Source: Luteitalea sp.
GTDB lineage: Bacteria; Acidobacteriota; Vicinamibacteria; Vicinamibacterales; Vicinamibacteraceae
Assembly (NCBI GenBank): GCA_009377495.1
Contig: WHTZ01000034.1
Span: 1 to 64,000 of the forward strand
Reading direction: 5' to 3'
DNA: 64,000 nt
A model generated the notes under the pieces. The model saw nothing but the letters and a program-made list of their open reading frames with translations, made no database searches and had not been told where the DNA came from. The first letter of the stretch is position 1, and the number at the start of each line of letters is the position of its first letter. Shown in pieces: positions 56,442 to 64,000 of this stretch. The translations under genes and the position numbers were made by a program.

Positions 56442-58277
56442 ATGGCCCTCTTCCCCCAGTCTTTCATCGACGAGCTGCGGATGCACGCCGACATCGTGCT
56501 CATCGTCCAGGACTACGTCTCGCTGAAGCGAACGGGCGCCAACTACGTGGGCCTCTGCCCGTTTCACGCCGAGAAGACACCATCGTTCAGCGTCAACCGC
56601 GAGCGAGGCTTTTTCCACTGCTTCGGATGTGGCGTCGGTGGGGACGTGTTCAAGTTCGTCGAGCTTCAGGAAGGGCTGGGCTTTCCGGAGACCGTTCGGC
56701 GCCTCGCCGCGCGCTTTGGGCTGACCGTGCCAGAGGTCCGCGACGGTGGCCGAGATCGCCATGGGCCGAGCGCGGCGCAGGCCGACACCGAGCGCGAGAC
56801 GCTGCTGCGCGCCCACGAGGTGGCCGCTCGGTTCTTTCAGGACCGGCTTCAGGCGGCGGAAGGGCGAGCGGCGCGGCAGCAGCTGGCAGATCGCGGCGTC
56901 ACGCCAGAGACCACGGAGGTGTTGGGCCTCGGGTACGCCCCTGGACGCGGCACGCTCCTGGCGCACCTCAAACTGGAAGGCTTTCCAACGTCGCTCCTGC
57001 TCAAGAGCGGCCTCGTCGCTGAGCGGGACGGCGGGGCCATCGTCGACCGCTTTCGAAATCGCCTGATGATTCCCATCTGCCGCGAGAGCGGGTCCGTTGT
57101 GGCGTTTGGCGGGCGCGCGATGGAGGCCGAGCAGCTCCCCAAGTATCTCAACTCGCCGGAGACGCCGCTCTACACGAAGAGCCGGGTGCTCTACGGCCTG
57201 CACCTCACGAAGGGAGAGGTCCGCAAGGCGCAGCAGGCCGTGCTCGTCGAGGGGTACTTCGATTTCGCGCAAGCGTGGCAGGGCGGGGTGCGCACGGTCG
57301 CGGCGACGTGTGGAACCGCGTTGTCCGTGACACAGGCACACTTGCTGCGGCGCTTCACGTCGCGCGTGGTCCTGAACTTCGACGCCGACGCCGCGGGTCA
57401 CGGAGCCGCGCTGCGCTCATGTGACCTCCTGGTGGCCGAAGGGTTCCAAGTAGCCGTAGCCGTCGTCGCGCCCGGCGAAGACCCAGACACCTTTGTACGG
57501 CGACACGGCGGCGAGGCGTACGAATCGACGCTCCGCGCTGCGCAGCCGTATCTGGATTACGTCGTCGACCGCGCGGCGGCGCGGGTCGACATGGCCACAC
57601 CGGAGGGGCGGTTGGCCTTTCTGGACGAGCTGCTGCCGGTCGCAGCGCGGATTCCCAACGCGGCCGGCCGGGACCAATTTGGTGACCGGGTGGCGCACCG
57701 GGCCCAGATTGGCGAGGAAGTCGTTCGTCAGCAGATTCGAAAAGCGGCGGTCACCCGTCAGACGAGGCTGCCAGGTGAGACGCGCAGCCACCTGGGTGGG
57801 GCCGGGCGCGGCGCGTCCGGTCAGGCCGTCCTCCTCACAGCGGCCGGTCGCGATTTGAAACGGGCGGAGCGGGAGCTGCTGGCCGGCCTGCTGACCCGCC
57901 CAGGAGAGGCCATGGCCGCGCTGGCGGAGCTCGAGCCAGAGGACTTGGACGGGCTCGGCTCGTCTGGCGTCCTCAGGGAAGCGTTGGGGCTGGGGGAAGT
58001 ACCCCCGGAGGCGATCCCAACCGCGCTGTTGGAGCGTCTAAGCAAAGAGGACGCCCAAATGCTGACCGGGCTCGCCACGCGGCTTCCGGTGCCATCGGCG
58101 CCGGTCGAGTGCGTCCGCGCCCTGCGGCTGCTGCGCTACCAGCGCGAACGGACGGCCGCGCAACTCGAAATCGACCGCTTGCAAGAGCTTGGCCTCGGGG
58201 CCGACGCTGCTGAACTGCAGCACTTGATGCGTAAGACTTTGGAGCTCAAGCGGCGAATCGAAACATTGGAAACCTAA
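56442..58277 (+). CDS. dnaG: DNA primase
   Basis: 611 residues, ATG three bases after the mutS2 stop. The CHC2 zinc site is C39, H42, C60 and C63 ([13 protein letters not shown]...[11 protein letters not shown]). The TOPRIM domain has [13 protein letters not shown] and [14 protein letters not shown]. The helicase-binding C-terminus contains [10 protein letters not shown]. DnaG makes RNA primers at the replication fork. The dnaG-rpoD order is the ancestral macromolecular-synthesis operon without rpsU. Confidence 0.97.
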   Translation: MALFPQSFIDELRMHADIVLIVQDYVSLKRTGANYVGLCPFHAEKTPSFSVNRERGFFHCFGCGVGGDVFKFVELQEGLGFPETVRRLAARFGLTVPEVRDGGRDRHGPSAAQADTERETLLRAHEVAARFFQDRLQAAEGRAARQQLADRGVTPETTEVLGLGYAPGRGTLLAHLKLEGFPTSLLLKSGLVAERDGGAIVDRFRNRLMIPICRESGSVVAFGGRAMEAEQLPKYLNSPETPLYTKSRVLYGLHLTKGEVRKAQQAVLVEGYFDFAQAWQGGVRTVAATCGTALSVTQAHLLRRFTSRVVLNFDADAAGHGAALRSCDLLVAEGFQVAVAVVAPGEDPDTFVRRHGGEAYESTLRAAQPYLDYVVDRAAARVDMATPEGRLAFLDELLPVAARIPNAAGRDQFGDRVAHRAQIGEEVVRQQIRKAAVTRQTRLPGETRSHLGGAGRGASGQAVLLTAAGRDLKRAERELLAGLLTRPGEAMAALAELEPEDLDGLGSSGVLREALGLGEVPPEAIPTALLERLSKEDAQMLTGLATRLPVPSAPVECVRALRLLRYQRERTAAQLEIDRLQELGLGADAAELQHLMRKTLELKRRIETLET

Positions 58278-58284
58278 AGCGTCG

Positions 58285-58290
58285 TATAAT
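58285..58290 (+). promoter_or_regulatory. -10 element of a probable rpoD promoter
   Basis: Perfect TATAAT, 49 bases before the rpoD start and eight bases after the dnaG stop. The -35 candidates (AACATT at 17 bases, or TTGGAA at 13) are poor, so it may need an activator or be part of a longer read-through message. Confidence 0.5.
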
Positions 58291-58338
58291 ACGGGGATCT
58301 GCCGGTGTGGACCTGGAGAGACCCGGCCGAGGAGGAAT

Positions 58339-60051
58339 GTGGCTTTGTCCATTGAAGATAAGTACGACGAGGTAAGGACCCTGATTACCCTCGGGAAGGA
58401 AAAAGGGTACCTGCTCTACGACGAGGTCAATGAGCTCCTGCCAGCCGACATCACCTCGTCGCCGGACGACCTGGACGATCTGTTCAGCACGTTCGGCAAT
58501 GCGGGCATCGACATCGTCGACTCGGAAGAGAAGTACCGGGAAGAGAAGCTCGATCGGCCCGAAGAGGAGCTCGAGCTCGACCTGACGCCGGGTGCGCTCG
58601 ACAAGACCAACGACCCGGTGCGGATGTACCTCCGCGAGATGGGCACGGTGCCGCTGTTGACCCGCGAGGGCGAGGTCGCGATTGCGAAGCGCATCGAGCG
58701 GGGCAAGCTCATGGTCATCAGGGCCATTTCGCGCACGCCGACGATTGCGCGCAAGATCATCGAGCTGGGCGAGGAGCTGAAGGCGGGCCAGCGCACCATT
58801 CGCGAGCTCGTCGTCTTTCAGGACGAGGAGGTCACAGACGAGCGCATCGAGCAGCGGCACAAGGAATTCCTCGCGCAAATCGAGGTTGTCAAGAAGGCTT
58901 GGCAAGACTGGAAGAAGCGGGACGTCAAGCTCCAAGGCACGTCGAAGCGGCCGGTCGGCCCGTGGCGGCGCGCCAAGTGGAAGGCGTTCCGGGCACGTGT
59001 GGAGCTTTCGCGACTCGTGCGGAGCATCGAGTTCACGGAGACGATCAAGCGCAAGCTGATTGACGACATCAAGGAGCAAGTCGAGCGCGTCCATCGGCGC
59101 CAGCGTGAGCTCGATCAGACGGGCTTGCAGCTCCACCCGCCGAAGCCCGCCAAGGGCCGCAAGACGCCGAAGCTTCGCGACGACGAGCGGAAGGCGCTGC
59201 TCAAGCGTCAGAAGGACACCAGGGTGCAGCTCCGCGAGCTCAGTGAGCAGCTCGAGGACACGCCCGAGTCGCTGATGCACACGTTGGAGACGATTCAGCG
59301 CGGCGAGTACGAAGCGCAGGAAGCCAAACAGGAGCTGGTTGAAGCGAACCTCCGGTTGGTCGTGTCCATCGCGAAGAAGTACACGAACCGCGGCCTGCAG
59401 TTCCTGGATCTCATCCAGGAAGGCAATATCGGCTTGATGAAGGCCGTCGACAAGTTCGAGTGGCGCCGAGGGTACAAGTTTTCGACGTACGCCACGTGGT
59501 GGATTCGGCAGGCGATCACGCGTGCCATCGCCGACCAGGCGCGCACCATCCGGATCCCCGTGCACATGATCGAGACGATCAACAAGCTCATTCGCACGTC
59601 GCGCGCGCTCGTGCAGGAGCTCGGCCGCGAACCGAGCTCTGAAGAGATCGCGCAGCGCATGGACATCCCGGTCTCGAAGGTACGGAAGGTGCTCAAGATC
59701 GCGCAGGAGCCGATCTCGCTCGAGACACCCATCGGCGAAGAGGAAGACAGCCACCTCGGGGATTTCATCGAGGACAAGAGCATCACGTCGCCGCAGGATT
59801 CGGTCATCAATCTGAATCTGCGGGAGCAAACGGAGGACGTGCTCAAGACGCTCACGCCGCGCGAGGAGCGCGTCGTCAAGATGCGCTTTGGCGTGGCGGA
59901 TGGGTCCGAGCACACACTCGAGGAAGTCGGTCAGAACTTCGCCGTCACGCGCGAGCGCATTCGTCAGATCGAGGCGAAGGCGTTGCGCAAGCTGCGCCAT
60001 CCCTCGCGCGCCCGTAAGCTCCGACCGTTCTTGGAAGGGCGACAGCCGTAG
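58339..60051 (+). CDS. rpoD: RNA polymerase sigma factor RpoD (sigma70)
   Basis: 570 residues from GTG 58339 (GGAGG three bases upstream) or 568 from TTG 58345 (better nine-base spacing). Region 1.1 ([20 protein letters not shown]), region 1.2 with [20 protein letters not shown], a non-conserved region, and regions 2.1-2.4 ([35 protein letters not shown]; [20 protein letters not shown]) are all present. Region 4.2 ([20 protein letters not shown]) closes it. It is the housekeeping sigma factor. It follows dnaG by 61 bases. Confidence 0.97.
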   Translation: MALSIEDKYDEVRTLITLGKEKGYLLYDEVNELLPADITSSPDDLDDLFSTFGNAGIDIVDSEEKYREEKLDRPEEELELDLTPGALDKTNDPVRMYLREMGTVPLLTREGEVAIAKRIERGKLMVIRAISRTPTIARKIIELGEELKAGQRTIRELVVFQDEEVTDERIEQRHKEFLAQIEVVKKAWQDWKKRDVKLQGTSKRPVGPWRRAKWKAFRARVELSRLVRSIEFTETIKRKLIDDIKEQVERVHRRQRELDQTGLQLHPPKPAKGRKTPKLRDDERKALLKRQKDTRVQLRELSEQLEDTPESLMHTLETIQRGEYEAQEAKQELVEANLRLVVSIAKKYTNRGLQFLDLIQEGNIGLMKAVDKFEWRRGYKFSTYATWWIRQAITRAIADQARTIRIPVHMIETINKLIRTSRALVQELGREPSSEEIAQRMDIPVSKVRKVLKIAQEPISLETPIGEEEDSHLGDFIEDKSITSPQDSVINLNLREQTEDVLKTLTPREERVVKMRFGVADGSEHTLEEVGQNFAVTRERIRQIEAKALRKLRHPSRARKLRPFLEGRQP

Positions 60052-60066
60052 CAGCTTCGCAACAGT

Positions 60067-60108
60067 GCAGGGTGCTGAAGTGCTGGGTGCTGAGGTGCGG
60101 CACCCTGC
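60067..60108 (+). terminator. Hairpin with GTGCTG repeats after rpoD
   Basis: GCAGGGTG (60067-60074) pairs with CACCCTGC (60101-60108) around a loop made of GTGCTGAAGTGCTGGGTGCT repeats. A short CACCTTTCG follows, not a real U-tract. It lies between rpoD and the tRNA and could end the rpoD message. Confidence 0.45.
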
Positions 60109-60120
60109 CACCTTTCGTGA

Positions 60121-60196
60121 GGGCCCATAGCTCAGCGGTCAGAGCCGCCGGCTCATAACCGGCCTGTCCCAGGTTCGAATCCTGGTGGGCCCACCA
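60121..60196 (+). tRNA. tRNA with CAT anticodon (Met elongator or Ile2), CCA encoded
   Basis: GGGCCCA pairs with TGGGCCC in the acceptor stem, followed by discriminator A and an encoded CCA. The D-arm is GCTCAGCGGTCAGAGC, the anticodon stem-loop GCCGG-CTCATAA-CCGGC and the T-arm CCAGG-TTCGAAT-CCTGG. The first base pair is G1:C72, so it is not an initiator. C4:G69 and C5:G68 and the GGCTCATAACC loop resemble AUA-reading Ile2 tRNAs modified by TilS, but a Met elongator is possible. It is the probable attachment gene of the integrase 222 bases downstream. Confidence 0.92.
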
Positions 60197-60302
60197 AACC
60201 TTTCGACCGCACTTTCCAGCGCAAGTCCTTCCACAACAGGGAGTTTCGGAGACCACACACGCGCTAAGCGTTCACGGCCCCCGTACTCAATCGTGGTCAT
60301 GA

Positions 60303-60356
60303 GTACACCTGTTGTACAGGACGGATAAGGAAAATCCGCGCTACTCCCCGGGGAGT
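60303..60356. promoter_or_regulatory. Three successive dyads upstream of the integrase
   Basis: CCTGT-TGT-ACAGG (60308-60320), CGGAT-AAGGAAA-ATCCG (60322-60338) and the perfect 14-base palindrome ACTCCCCGGGGAGT (60343-60356) follow one another within 50 bases, between the tRNA and the integrase. They could be arm-type sites, integrase/excisionase sites or operators. The gap from 60197 contains nothing else recognisable. Confidence 0.5.
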
Positions 60357-60417
60357 TCCCCATCCTCTACTGAACTTCGCGCCTCGCGAATTGGTAGATC
60401 TCAGAGAGGAAGGGAAT

Positions 60418-61797
60418 ATGCCTCGGGTGAATGCATCGGGAATCGACGGGCTCAGTAAGCGCCATCGTGTCGGCTGTGACAGCAAAGACAACCCCACGCA
60501 GTGTGATTGCCCCTGGTACGCCCAATACCAGGGGAGTGAGATTCAGCTCGCCAAGTGGGCCCGGCAACCGGTCAACCCGCGGGATCGACGCGCGGCGGAG
60601 GCTATGCTGTGGCGTTTTCGTATCGCGGTGGACGATGGAAAGTTCACGCAGCGGACGCGAAAGAAGCTCCAGACTCCGAAACCCGACAACCCGGTCAAGC
60701 CGCCGCGGACGCTCGGTGACGTCGTTGATCGGTATACCGCGCATCGTGAGGACGCCGGGGGCTGGGCGGACCGTTCGGGGCATGCCCGGCATGTGGCGAG
60801 CATCAAGCACTGGCTCGGGGACGTGGCGCTAGACGGGCTGAACGCGGACACGATCACGCGGTGGTTCCGTGTCGAGAGCCGGACCCGGCGGTGGTCGCCG
60901 AAAACCTGGAACTACTACCACAGCACCCTTTCTTCGTTCTGCCGCTTCGCGCTCGATCGCGGGTGGATAGCATCGAACCCGATGGTCCTCGTGGCCACGA
61001 AGACGGCCCGGAAGCCGAAAGAGCCCGAACGGCTCGAGGACAACGCCGAACAACGGTTGCTCGACGCGTGTGACCTGCTGGACAAGCCAGAAGAGCGGGT
61101 GACGCGTGCAACGCTCACACAGACGCAGGCGAACCACATCCGGCTCCGAGTGGCCGCAGGTGAGCCACAGATCACGATCGCGCGCGAGATGAACGTCTCC
61201 GCGTCCACAGTGTGCGAAATCGTCAAGGGTCGAATTTGGAACCCCTTCGAGCGCAAGCGCAGCACGAAGGGAAAAGAGATGCGGCGGCGCGTGCTGGCCG
61301 CAATTCGGACCGGTGCCCGCGCTGGCGAAATGCTGCGCATCACGCTACCGATGATCGACTTCTCCGATCCCGAGTGCTTCGTGGTGACGTTGGATGACAC
61401 GAAGGGCGAAAAGCTCAGCAGACAGACCGTCGACGTCGAGCGCCTGTACGTGACGTGCGCTGAACTGCGTCGAGAGCTCCTCGCGCGACGAGAAGCTCTC
61501 AAGGACAACCCGCCGTACCGTCAGTACGTGTTCGGTCGTGAGGACGGCCGGCGGGTCAAGAGCTTCAGTTGGCACCCCGTGTTCAAGCTGGCAGGCATTC
61601 CCTACGGGCGGAATGTGGGGCTGGTCTGGCACTCGTTGAGACACGAAGCCATTTCCAGATACGCTGAACACACGCCGAACACCTTTGAGGTCAAGGAACT
61701 GGCCAGGCACAAGGACGTCAGGACCACAGAGCGCTACTGCCACGCCCGCAAGGCCAGGCTCAAAGAGGTGGCCCGGAGGGCGCAAGGTGGAATCTAG
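60418..61797 (+). CDS. Tyrosine recombinase (integrase) with a helix-turn-helix inserted in the catalytic domain
   Basis: 459 residues from ATG 60418, which has AGGAAGGG upstream. The N-terminus has three cysteines (C20, C29, C31) in HRVGCDSKDNPTQCDCPW; the SAM-like core-binding domain spans about 98-188. The catalytic set is complete: R301 (GARAGEML), K329/K332 (DTKGEK), H405 and R408 (HSLRH), H431 (ARHKD) and Y440 (TERYCHA). Residues about 226-277 (RVTRATLTQTQANHIRLRVA; NVSASTVCEIVKGRIWNPF) form a helix-turn-helix like those of phage HNH/NUMOD proteins, placed before R301 where normal integrases have none. It sits next to a tRNA in the att orientation and overlaps the 3' end of a small convergent gene by four bases. 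Confidence 0.92.
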   Translation: MPRVNASGIDGLSKRHRVGCDSKDNPTQCDCPWYAQYQGSEIQLAKWARQPVNPRDRRAAEAMLWRFRIAVDDGKFTQRTRKKLQTPKPDNPVKPPRTLGDVVDRYTAHREDAGGWADRSGHARHVASIKHWLGDVALDGLNADTITRWFRVESRTRRWSPKTWNYYHSTLSSFCRFALDRGWIASNPMVLVATKTARKPKEPERLEDNAEQRLLDACDLLDKPEERVTRATLTQTQANHIRLRVAAGEPQITIAREMNVSASTVCEIVKGRIWNPFERKRSTKGKEMRRRVLAAIRTGARAGEMLRITLPMIDFSDPECFVVTLDDTKGEKLSRQTVDVERLYVTCAELRRELLARREALKDNPPYRQYVFGREDGRRVKSFSWHPVFKLAGIPYGRNVGLVWHSLRHEAISRYAEHTPNTFEVKELARHKDVRTTERYCHARKARLKEVARRAQGGI

Positions 61798-62051
61798 ATC
61801 CACCCCTCCCCCTCATACCATTTTTTATCGCGCGCTGCGGCGTGTTGTATGGTTGCTGCTGCTCGGCGCCACGACAGGCTCACGATTTCGTCGTCCTCGA
61901 TGATGCGGAGCTCGTAGCCGCGCTCATGTGGCCACAGCTCGGCGCGTACGGTGTGGTCACCCTGCCGGAGCCTCCAATACACCCGGATCGGGCGCTCCTG
62001 CGCCGGTTGCGTCGTGGTGATGCGTGGGCCGGGCATGGCTTGTTCGCTCAA
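61794..62051 (-). CDS. Small protein of unknown function
   Basis: 85 residues at most, stop overlapping the integrase stop by four bases tail to tail. The start is uncertain: TTG 62051 or ATG 62036 (80 residues), neither with a good ribosome-binding site. The sequence (RPIRVYWRLRQGDHTVRAEL; GYELRIIEDDEIVSLSWRR) has an alternating pattern that suggests a small beta-sheet domain. It lies in the right orientation to be an accessory gene of the element. Whether it is expressed is unclear. Confidence 0.6.
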   Translation of the reverse strand: MSEQAMPGPRITTTQPAQERPIRVYWRLRQGDHTVRAELWPHERGYELRIIEDDEIVSLSWRRAAATIQHAAARDKKWYEGEGWI

Positions 62052-62193
62052 CGGCTGAGGTTCGTTAAGTCTATCAGAGGACGTATTAGCGGCCCGACCA
62101 CGTGCGCTAACACGCGGCCGAGCCTGACCACAACAGCAGACAAGACCTGCCGTGTGGCTGCACCGATTTTACCCTCCCACAGCCCCGCCGGCA

Positions 62194-62209
62194 GGCCTCT
62201 TCGGAGGCC
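62194..62209 (+). promoter_or_regulatory. UUCG-tetraloop hairpin that buries a ribosome-binding site
   Basis: GGCCTC-TTCG-GAGGCC: a six-pair stem closed by a C(UUCG)G loop, one of the most stable RNA hairpins. Its 3' arm contains GGAGG, the ribosome-binding site of the gene starting at 62213, three bases later. The RNA would therefore block its own translation unless unfolded, for example by a coupled ribosome or a factor. Confidence 0.75.
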
Positions 62210-62212
62210 GCA

Positions 62213-62470
62213 ATGGAAGACGACAACTTGGAATGCCCGACTGTCGAAGATCGATTAGTGGGGAGCCTGGCGCGCATTCGTGCGCTCGCGGACCTGGCAG
62301 AGATCCGAGCGAAACACGAGAGGCCAGATTGGTCCGCCGTACACCTGTTCGCCGGTGACACGGTTCGTGACCTCAGAGCGATCGAACACGCGTGCGAGCG
62401 CAGCATGTGGGGTAGGGCGACACTGGCATCGCTGGCGCCAAGTGTGCCGATGGAGGGAAGGAAATCATGA
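62213..62470 (+). CDS. Small hypothetical protein, first gene of the element's operon
   Basis: 85 residues, acidic and mostly helical (VEDRLVGSLARIRALADLAE; FAGDTVRDLRAIEHACERSM). GGAGG lies five bases before ATG 62213, inside the hairpin at 62194-62209. The stop (62468-62470) overlaps the start of the next gene (ATGA, 62467-62470), so translation is coupled. No family recognised. It looks like a small helical protein of the kind found in mobile element regulatory modules. Confidence 0.75.
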   Translation: MEDDNLECPTVEDRLVGSLARIRALADLAEIRAKHERPDWSAVHLFAGDTVRDLRAIEHACERSMWGRATLASLAPSVPMEGRKS

Positions 62471-62904
62471 ACGCGCTTGACCACGCGTTCCTAGCGGGCA
62501 TCTTGACCGCGCTCTGGACCGCTCTCGCAGCTCGCCGTCAGCCGGGATGGTGGCGAGCTGGCTGGTTTGAGTCCGGTTTCGTTCTCGTCGTGACCTTTGC
62601 CATGTCGTGGGGCCTTATCTGGATCGTGGTGAGGCTCTCTCATGGGGACGGGTGGCTGTGGGGCTATGTCGCGCTGATGATTGCTGGGTTGGCGCTGGCG
62701 TGGGCGTTCAAAAAATGGCCGGGTGTCGAACGCCGGTTCACAGAGGTCGGCTACGTCTTGGGTGTTGCGTTGGTCGCCTGGATACTCGCGGCGATCAGCA
62801 ATGGGAATCCCTGGGGCGGGACTCTCGGCATCATGGTTGCGCTGTACGTGAGCTACGGGATGGGGCAACGTGGGAAGGACTGGAAAGAAGGGAACGCATC
62901 ATGA
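62467..62904 (+). CDS. Small membrane protein of unknown function
   Basis: 145 residues with three to four membrane helices: AFLAGILTALWTALAA, FVLVVTFAMSWGLIWIVV, GYVALMIAGLALAWAF and YVLGVALVAWILAAI. The ends are charged (GQRGKDWKEGNAS). ATG overlaps the previous stop (ATGA), and its own stop overlaps the next start in the same way, so the three genes 62213-63119 form a coupled unit. No family recognised. It could be a holin-like, transport or exclusion protein; nothing in the sequence decides. Confidence 0.8.
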   Translation: MNALDHAFLAGILTALWTALAARRQPGWWRAGWFESGFVLVVTFAMSWGLIWIVVRLSHGDGWLWGYVALMIAGLALAWAFKKWPGVERRFTEVGYVLGVALVAWILAAISNGNPWGGTLGIMVALYVSYGMGQRGKDWKEGNAS

Positions 62905-63119
62905 AGGGACTCGGAACGATTTTACCTGTGCCGGTCGCGGAGGGTGTCCGGCTTGAGATGTATGACGACCAGGGCCGACTCCTCGGAACCACGATCCTCG
63001 CCTGTGCGCCCGAGGAACGTGACGTTGTCTTCGCCGACTTTCGGCGGGACCTGGCGGAGCTGTCGACGCAGGTCGGGCAGGTCATCGTAGACCACAACAA
63101 TCCGGTGAAGGGGCACTGA
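62901..63119 (+). CDS. Small acidic protein of unknown function
   Basis: 72 residues. ATG 62901 overlaps the preceding stop. MKGLGTILPVPVAEGVRLEM is followed by a beta-hairpin-like part and an acidic helix (ERDVVFADFRRDLAELSTQV). No family recognised. Third gene of the coupled unit. Confidence 0.75.
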   Translation: MKGLGTILPVPVAEGVRLEMYDDQGRLLGTTILACAPEERDVVFADFRRDLAELSTQVGQVIVDHNNPVKGH

Positions 63120-63128
63120 GGGGAACCC

Positions 63129-63344
63129 ATGAAGAACGACGATAGGACTCTCGAGTTTCACAAGGTGGAAACGGCGCGGTACGAACAGGAAGCGGTAGCC
63201 CACCTCAAGGCAGCACTAGGGGCGCTGTCTCGTGCGGAGCACCACGCGGCCTCCGGCGGAGGCATGCCCCCGGCCCACCGCTACGCGAGTGCCGTGGTTG
63301 AGGTGGAAGGTATCCTCCTTCACCTATCAGCGGAGATCCGCTGA
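63129..63344 (+). CDS. Small hypothetical protein
   Basis: 71 residues from ATG 63129 with GAGGGG six bases upstream, nine bases after the previous gene. It is helical (ETARYEQEAVAHLKAALGAL; YASAVVEVEGILLHLSAEIR). No family recognised. Continues the same run of small genes. Confidence 0.72.
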   Translation: MKNDDRTLEFHKVETARYEQEAVAHLKAALGALSRAEHHAASGGGMPPAHRYASAVVEVEGILLHLSAEIR

Positions 63345-63508
63345 CGCCAGCCTGGGGCGACCACACCACACGCGCCCGCTCTCGGCACGGTTCACCGGGG
63401 GGCGGGCGTTGGTGCGTACGCGGTTGACGAAATCGCTGAGAACGCCACGCACAGATCCGCTTTCTAGGCGAAAGTCGCGGACACAAGACGGCAACGTGCG
63501 ACCAGGAT

Positions 63509-63538
63509 CCCCGTCGTCGCAAATTTGCGACGACGGGG
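63509..63538. promoter_or_regulatory. Perfect 30-base palindrome in the element
   Basis: CCCCGTCGTCGC-AAATTT-GCGACGACGGGG: every base of the left 15 pairs with the right 15. It lies in the gene-free stretch 63345-63713 and has no U-tract, so a simple terminator is unlikely. It could be a protein-binding dyad (operator or centromere-like site), a recombination core or an origin element. I see no other feature in this 369-base gap apart from a ribosome-binding site at its right end. Confidence 0.7.
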
Positions 63539-63713
63539 CGGGGTAGAACCGTGAAGGGGCGGAAAAGCCAGTCACCGTACCTGTCGCATCTTCCTACGAA
63601 GGTACGTAGTGACACGGCACGCGTAACTGACCATACTCACCCGCATCGGACCCAGGGTGGTGCACGTATCCGGACTGCGTCACCTCATGCCTGGGACCAC
63701 CAAGGAGGTCGAG

Positions 63714-64000
63714 ATGAGTCTGGTTATGCGACGAAACACGCTGCAATGGCTGTTGGTTGGGGTGCTCGCGCTGATACCCGGGATGACCACCGCGCAATCA
63801 GGGATCGTGGTCCTCGACACGCCCTGCCGCTTGGTGGACACACGGGGTGACGGTGAGCGGACCGGAATTGTGACGGTCGGGACGCCTCGTTTCTTCGACC
63901 TCAATGTGGCCGGTCTAAGCACTGGGCAAGGTGGCGACACAGAGTGCACGGGCTTGCCTGGCCCCGGCGGGGGCACCGACTGGGTCGTGAACATCACGGT
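63714..64000 (+). CDS. Secreted protein with RLVDTR-type repeat (3' end outside window)
   Basis: The first 95 residues of a gene starting at ATG 63714 with AAGGAGG six bases upstream. A signal peptide (TLQWLLVGVLALIPGMTTAQ) is followed by VLDTPCRLVDTRGDG and RFFDLNVAGLS...GTDWVVNIT. The 'CRLVDTR ... F-x-V-x-G ... VNIT' pattern occurs in many secreted or adhesin-like bacterial proteins as a repeated beta-domain. The rest lies beyond the window, so size and function are unknown. Confidence 0.75.
   Translation, partial: MSLVMRRNTLQWLLVGVLALIPGMTTAQSGIVVLDTPCRLVDTRGDGERTGIVTVGTPRFFDLNVAGLSTGQGGDTECTGLPGPGGGTDWVVNIT

Noticed and set aside
55947..57401. 484-codon frame antisense to mutS2-dnaG
   Set aside because: Covers the ends of two certain genes on the other strand and has no recognisable domain.
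58246..60111. Long open frame (621 codons) antisense to rpoD
   Set aside because: Leu/Arg-rich shadow of the sigma factor gene; no homology or ribosome-binding site.
63205..63615. 136-codon minus-strand frame in the element
   Set aside because: Overlaps a better plus-strand gene and the palindrome; Pro/Arg-rich translation without any ribosome-binding site.
63551..63850. 99-codon plus-strand frame between the palindrome and the secreted gene
   Set aside because: Overlaps the secreted gene in another frame, GTG start without ribosome-binding site, His/Arg-rich random-looking sequence.
60197..64000. Second copy of the tRNA 3' end (right attachment site)
   Set aside because: Searched by eye for GGTTCGAATCCTGG or TGGGCCCACCA downstream and found none; it must lie beyond the window if it exists.

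Overview
The window looks like a chromosomal segment of a high-GC diderm bacterium, most likely an Acidobacteriota of the Vicinamibacteria (old subdivision 6) type. This is inference from gene content: Oar-like TonB-dependent receptors with an N-terminal carboxypeptidase-regulatory domain, a tonB-exbB-exbD-exbD operon, LptD, a Ser/Thr kinase fused to PD40/TolB-like repeats, and a peptidase-MA/PD40/beta-barrel fusion. Most genes are ordinary housekeeping genes; starts were chosen from ribosome-binding sites or family alignment where possible.

Layout. 1-7.2 kb: the end of a TonB-dependent receptor, a large outer-membrane protease-like protein, and the TonB energy-transduction operon (minus strand) driven by a consensus sigma70 promoter. 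7.3-13.0 kb (minus): tgt-yajC-secD-secF-uppP-DUF502, covering tRNA queuosine, protein export and undecaprenyl phosphate recycling. 13.2-16.1 kb: ddl, a NUDIX gene, a decayed LacI-type sugar-binding fragment, and two tiny Lys/Ala-rich micro-ORFs missed by ordinary length cut-offs. 16-30.5 kb: a HEAT-cyclophilin lipoprotein, a deoxynucleoside kinase, a full Oar-like receptor, accD-folC, a truncated receptor remnant, lptD and two nucleotide-sugar genes. 30.5-38.6 kb: a kinase-PD40 protein, htpX, a secreted unknown, thiC with its TPP riboswitch, and an RlmI-like methyltransferase. 38.6-46 kb (plus): glyA, a DinG-like helicase, a TPR lipoprotein-like secreted protein, a YggS protein, a DUF167 protein and cstA. 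46-53.7 kb: lepA-lepB, citrate synthase, a PD40 protein, a LytS-type histidine kinase and a membrane glycosyltransferase. 53.8-60.2 kb: mutS2-dnaG-rpoD and a CAT-anticodon tRNA.

The last 3.8 kb (60.2-64 kb) changes character. Directly after the tRNA lie three small dyads, a tyrosine recombinase whose catalytic domain carries an inserted helix-turn-helix segment, a run of very small unknown genes (three of them translationally coupled behind a UUCG hairpin that buries the ribosome-binding site), a perfect 30-bp palindrome and a secreted protein cut by the window end. I read this as the left end of a tRNA-integrated element; its far attachment site is not in the window.

A second theme is interspersed non-coding repeats: several unrelated short families sit in nearly every gene junction (TCACCTTGTCACC, GGGGTAAA, GGGGTCAGG, a long hairpin around CTGTCTCAGG, and REP-like GGCGCGGCT/AGCCGCGCC palindromes). 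One palindrome of the last type sits inside the mutS2 coding sequence and is read through in frame; the C-terminus of rfbB is also encoded by repeat DNA.
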